Of a stretch of DNA of 7,462 bases, positions 6,338 to 7,462 are shown one piece after another. Position numbers and translations under genes: made by a program. The DNA is taken from contig JASIJN010000312.1 of the NCBI GenBank assembly GCA_030050125.1, forward strand, positions 1 through 7,462, read 5' to 3'. Below the pieces are notes generated by a model. The model did no database searches, was not told the DNA's origin, and worked only from the letters and a program-made list of their open reading frames with translations. Numbering within the stretch: position 1 is the stretch's first letter; every line of letters starts with the position of its first letter. The DNA is from Streptosporangiaceae bacterium (GTDB lineage: Bacteria > Actinomycetota > Actinomycetes > Streptosporangiales > Streptosporangiaceae).

Positions 6338-6580
6338 ATGACCTGTCCAGGCGAGGCGAGCGAGTCCGGGGAGACCGGCGACAGCGCCGCCTGCTGGCAG
6401 GAGGCTGCCCGTCTGCGCCGCGAGAACAGCGGGTGGGTCGTCATCTGGCTGGACCGGGAGGGCTGCTACCGGGCCTACCGGCGGCTGCCCGGCGCGCGCA
6501 ATGACACCGCCCTGTCGGCTGCCACGGCGGCGGACATGGAGGCTCAGATCCGCCGGGCCGAGCAGGGCGCCGGCCTGTGA
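6338..6580 (+). CDS. Small Trp-rich protein next to HTH/TPR regulator
   Basis: An 80-residue soluble protein with no signal peptide or membrane segment. A polar N terminus is followed by LRRENSGWVVIWLDREGCYRAY, then RAAT-type and AADMEAQIRRAEQ sequence forming a C-terminal helix. The arrangement (Gly-Trp-x-x-x-Trp, short turn with Gly, aromatic/Arg strand, then a helix starting after an Ala/Thr/Asp stretch) resembles small actinomycete proteins of the PGWxIWRSxxGxWYATR type that I know beside XRE regulators; this family likeness is from memory and no function is established. The gene has a strong ribosome binding site, is divergent from the regulator and is followed by a hairpin, so it is probably a monocistronic partner or target of the regulator. 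That role is inference. Confidence 0.8.
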   Translation: MTCPGEASESGETGDSAACWQEAARLRRENSGWVVIWLDREGCYRAYRRLPGARNDTALSAATAADMEAQIRRAEQGAGL

Positions 6581-6612
6581 CGGCCGGCCGCGGCGCGCCA
6601 GCATCCGGCCGT
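6580..6612 (+). terminator. Hairpin at the end of the small-protein gene
   Basis: An 8-base perfect stem (ACGGCCGG at 6580-6587 and CCGGCCGT at 6605-6612) with a 17-base GC-rich loop starts on the last base of the stop codon. It has no T-tract. It fits a terminator separating the small gene from the next promoter. Confidence 0.4.
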
Positions 6613-6620
6613 ACGCCAGG

Positions 6621-6649
6621 TTGACAGCAACTGTATCTACCTGTAACCA
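6621..6649 (+). promoter_or_regulatory. Promoter candidate upstream of the micro-ORFs and acyl-CoA synthetase
   Basis: A perfect TTGACA -35 hexamer (6621-6626) is followed by a 17-base spacer and TAACCA (6644-6649), which matches only the TA of a -10 consensus. Transcription would begin around 6656-6658, that is, at or just before the ATG at 6658, giving a leaderless or nearly leaderless transcript. The region is the most AT-rich part of this intergenic stretch. Confidence 0.45.
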
Positions 6650-6657
6650 TACGCACC

Positions 6658-6696
6658 ATGACGCCGTTGTCGCTGCCGCCAGCCTTGACCGCATGA
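6658..6696 (+). CDS. Possible 12-residue leader peptide (micro-ORF)
   Basis: ATG 6658 opens a 12-codon frame, MTPLSLPPALTA, then TGA at 6694-6696. It begins about eight bases after the candidate -10, so could be translated leaderlessly. Its stop overlaps another ATG (ATGA at 6693-6696), which begins a 3-codon frame whose TGA in turn overlaps ATG 6701. That last frame (11 codons) ends at 6736, four bases before the synthetase start. Translation is inferred from position only; the peptide matches nothing I recognise. Confidence 0.25.
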   Translation: MTPLSLPPALTA

Positions 6697-6710
6697 CCGC
6701 ATGACCGCAG
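6687..6710 (+). repeat. Three tandem 8-base repeats GACCGCA(T/G)
   Basis: GACCGCAT at 6687-6694 and 6695-6702 is followed by GACCGCAG at 6703-6710. Because the unit is not a multiple of three, each junction places an ATGA in a new frame, creating the overlapping stop/start series between the promoter candidate and the acyl-CoA synthetase. Confidence 0.8.
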
Positions 6711-6740
6711 CGATGCGGGCGCTTCCGGCGCTCTGAAACC

Positions 6741-7462
6741 ATGTCATACCTGGACAGTCTGCTGCAGCCGGCCTGCGTGGCGGTGGTGGGCGCACGCGAC
6801 GACACGAGCACCTACGGCGGCCGGGCCTGGACCTACCTCAGGCGCGTCTACCGGGGCCCGGCCACCGCGGTCAACGCGCGGGCCGGGGCGGTGCGATCCG
6901 GGCCGTGCGTGGCGACGCTCGCGGAGGTTGACCCGGCCCCCGAGGCCGTCGTCCTGGCCACCCCGGCCGACACCGTGATCGGCCTGCTGGAGCAGGCGGG
7001 CGCCATGGGGACTCGGGCGGCGGTGATCTTCGCCCGGGACATGCTCGGGCGCGAGGAGCAGATCAGGGCCGTGGCCAGCCGGTGCCACCTGACCGTGCTC
7101 GGGCCCGGCTGCCTCGGCCTGATCAACACCAACGCGGGCGTGATCCTGTCCAGCTCGATCAGCCTCGAGCGCCCGGGCCGCCCCGGGCCGCTCGCGTTCG
7201 TCAGCCAGAGCGGTGCCCTGATGGGCCTGCTGCACGCGCGCGCCATCGACCTCGGCCTGGGCCTCGGCCTGTGCGTGTCGACCGGCAGCCAGGCCGTGCT
7301 GCGGGCCGAGGACGTCCTGCTCGAGATCGCCGAGCGGGACGACATCACGGCCGCGGGCGTGTACCTGGAGAGCATCGACGTGGCCCGGTTCGCCGCGGCG
7401 GCACAGGCGCTGGGCCAGCGGGGGATCCGGCTGGTGGCGCTGAAGGCCGGGGCGACCAGGGC
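6741..7462 (+). CDS. NDP-forming acyl-CoA synthetase, CoA-binding N-terminal part (runs off right edge)
   Basis: The visible 240 residues match the N-terminal CoA-binding and first succinyl-CoA-synthetase-like domains of acetyl/acyl-CoA synthetases (ADP-forming), which convert acyl-CoA plus ADP and phosphate to acid, CoA and ATP, or the reverse; some family members are instead lysine acetyltransferases with an added GNAT domain. Seen: a Rossmann start VAVVGARDD (13-21); AVVLATPAD (69-77); the block LTVLGPGCLGLIN (117-129), where the family normally has GPNCLG, so Asn is replaced by Gly123; the FVSQSGAL loop (153-160); a less typical VSTGSQAVL (179-187) where VSxGNxADV is usual; VYLESI (207-212); and VALKAG (232-237). 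The catalytic His and the ATP-grasp part are beyond the window. ATG 6741 is the only start after the in-frame TGA at 6702; it has no ribosome binding site, consistent with reinitiation after the micro-ORF ending at 6736. Confidence 0.9.
   Translation, partial: MSYLDSLLQPACVAVVGARDDTSTYGGRAWTYLRRVYRGPATAVNARAGAVRSGPCVATLAEVDPAPEAVVLATPADTVIGLLEQAGAMGTRAAVIFARDMLGREEQIRAVASRCHLTVLGPGCLGLINTNAGVILSSSISLERPGRPGPLAFVSQSGALMGLLHARAIDLGLGLGLCVSTGSQAVLRAEDVLLEIAERDDITAAGVYLESIDVARFAAAAQALGQRGIRLVALKAGATR

Noticed and set aside
801..6657. Exact 11-base match CCATACGCACC at 801-811 and 6647-6657
   Set aside because: Several 11-base repeats are expected by chance in a GC-skewed 7.5-kb window, and the two copies have different positions relative to their genes.
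6501..6704. 67-codon plus-strand frame overlapping the small gene and its downstream region
   Set aside because: Out of frame with the well-supported 80-codon gene, has no ribosome binding site and crosses the promoter candidate.
1..7462. CRISPR arrays, tRNA or rRNA genes, riboswitches, insertion sequences, attachment sites
   Set aside because: Read for these on both strands; no spaced direct repeats, cloverleaf sequences, conserved rRNA segments, transposase motifs or flanking duplications were found.

Overview
The window is very GC-rich, with strong G/C bias at third codon positions, and its gene families are typical of filamentous Actinobacteria: a DUF4193 zinc-ribbon protein, an HTH/TPR regulator beside a small Trp-rich protein, a SpoIIE-type PP2C phosphatase, and a PknB-like kinase fold. 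I infer a Streptomyces/Streptosporangiales-like actinomycete chromosome. Genus cannot be fixed from the sequence, and I see no rRNA, tRNA, CRISPR array, IS element or phage gene.

Layout, left to right. (1) Positions 1-755, minus strand: the N-terminal 251 residues of a PknB-like protein that has lost its catalytic residues and most of the activation segment, so it is a pseudokinase; it runs off the left edge. (2) Positions 756-1048: a 293-base divergent intergenic region. (3) Positions 1049-1348, plus strand: a DUF4193 protein of 99 residues with a four-cysteine zinc ribbon. (4) A hairpin at 1388-1414 separates it from the convergent minus-strand pair. (5) That pair, transcribed right to left, is a membrane-anchored SpoIIE/PP2C phosphatase (about 3998-2946) followed 27 bases later by a type-B carboxylesterase (2918-1440). 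(6) A second minus-strand pair is an HTH/TPR regulator (6190-5003) followed 19 bases later by a RibD-C/dihydrofolate-reductase-fold reductase (4983-4186), ending in a hairpin that abuts the stop codon. (7) Divergent from the regulator is a plus-strand gene for an 80-residue Trp-rich protein (6338-6580) with a strong ribosome binding site. (8) After a hairpin comes a promoter-like element (6621-6649), a 12-codon micro-ORF, an 8-base tandem repeat that creates overlapping ATGA stop/start junctions, and then the CoA-binding N-terminal part of an NDP-forming acyl-CoA synthetase (6741 to the right edge).

How the genes relate: the clearest functional unit is the divergent regulator/small-protein pair with the reductase cotranscribed behind the regulator. 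The phosphatase-esterase pair is probably one transcript, but the two products have no obvious biochemical link. The most unusual signals are the thoroughly degenerated kinase, the micro-ORF cascade ahead of the acyl-CoA synthetase, a sequence shared by the two plus-strand promoter regions around the small gene, and the missing conventional start codon of the phosphatase gene. Nothing here is a clearly new multi-gene system; the candidates are offered with modest scores.
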